Source: Rickettsia typhi
Lineage (GTDB): Bacteria; Pseudomonadota; Alphaproteobacteria; Rickettsiales; UBA1997
Assembly (NCBI GenBank): GCA_945906835.1
Contig: CAMDRL010000092.1
Location: 1 to 5,745, forward strand
Length of the DNA: 5,745 nucleotides
Direction of reading: 5' to 3'
The position numbers were made by a program, and so were the translations under genes. The notes under the pieces are model-generated. The model was not told the DNA's origin, ran no database searches, and worked only from the letters and a program-made list of their open reading frames with translations. Below are positions 5,669-5,745 of the stretch, one piece after another (the stretch's first letter is position 1; each line of letters opens with the position of its first letter).

Positions 5669-5745
5669 TTAAGAGCAGTAGAAGCTACTATTTTCTAGCT
5701 CTCGTGGCACTTCTGATTCTTCTGAATCAGTAAGTTTTTTAACAA
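5669..5745 (-). CDS. Possible 3' end of an unidentified gene (partial)
   Basis: The frame read from 5743 down to TAA at 5669-5671 gives 24 residues, VKKLTDSEESEVPRELENSS then FYCS, acidic and without a recognisable motif. It runs off the window edge, so it may be the C-terminus of a longer protein or chance open sequence. If real, it ends 36 bases before the half-photolyase start and would be the neighbour whose junction removed that gene's 5' end. Confidence 0.25.
   Translation of the reverse strand, partial: VKKLTDSEESEVPRELENSSFYCS
5709..5740 (+). terminator. Hairpin followed by T-run (weak terminator candidate)
   Basis: CTGATTC (5713-5719) pairs perfectly with GAATCAG (5724-5730) around a 4-base loop. 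Allowing one bulged T, ACTT/AAGT extends the stem by four pairs. Six T residues follow at 5735-5740 on the plus strand, the layout of an intrinsic terminator. However, no plus-strand gene precedes it, and the stem lies inside the possible minus-strand partial frame, so it may be chance or may act on transcription not visible here. Confidence 0.25.

Noticed and set aside
1..5745. CRISPR array, tRNA or rRNA genes
   Set aside because: No regularly spaced direct repeats and no recognisable structural RNA sequence on either strand.

Overview
The window is strongly A+T-rich, about two-thirds by eye. It holds a tightly packed set of genes that all read on the minus strand, so the biological order runs from the right edge to the left edge. 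The gene content (a Coq7-like diiron hydroxylase, a DUF3429 membrane protein, an iron-sulfur cryptochrome/photolyase, a MAPEG protein and SDR, VOC and COG3380 oxidoreductases) suggests a proteobacterium, most likely an A+T-rich alphaproteobacterium. Gene decay and a small mobile element could fit a host-associated or reducing genome. That placement is inference; there is no rRNA or marker gene to confirm it.

Layout in transcription order: (i) 5669-5745, possible 3' tail of an unidentified gene. (ii) 5291-5632, a 113-aa protein resembling the N-terminal alpha/beta domain of photolyases, apparently lacking its first segment. (iii) 4735-5298, Coq7-like diiron protein with all six metal ligands, overlapping (ii) by 8 bases. 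(iv) 4408-4725, one-domain VOC/glyoxalase-fold protein. (v) A 100-base gap with no convincing signal. (vi) 3849-4307, DUF3429 membrane protein with a TTG start. (vii) 2869-3852, COG3380-type FAD oxidoreductase, joined to (vi) by an ATGA overlap. (viii) 1335-2861, iron-sulfur bacterial cryptochrome/(6-4) photolyase of the PhrB/CryB type with all four cluster cysteines. (ix) 729-1254, a MAPEG-family membrane protein gene broken by a nonsense codon, a 160-bp palindromic insertion and a frameshifting deletion. (x) 1-732, an SDR-family protein lacking the catalytic tyrosine, joined to the MAPEG remnant by another ATGA overlap.

The overlaps and 7-9 base spacings point to one or two co-transcribed units built around DNA photorepair or blue-light sensing. 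The PhrB-like protein is the only member whose chemistry can be named with confidence. The oxidoreductase, Coq7-like, VOC, DUF3429 and half-photolyase proteins look like accessory partners of unproven function.

The best-resolved new observation is the 160-bp near-perfect palindrome (1044-1203). It is flanked by TA dinucleotides, and removing it with one TA exactly restores the MAPEG reading frame. It is therefore a MITE-like non-autonomous element caught with its insertion site readable.
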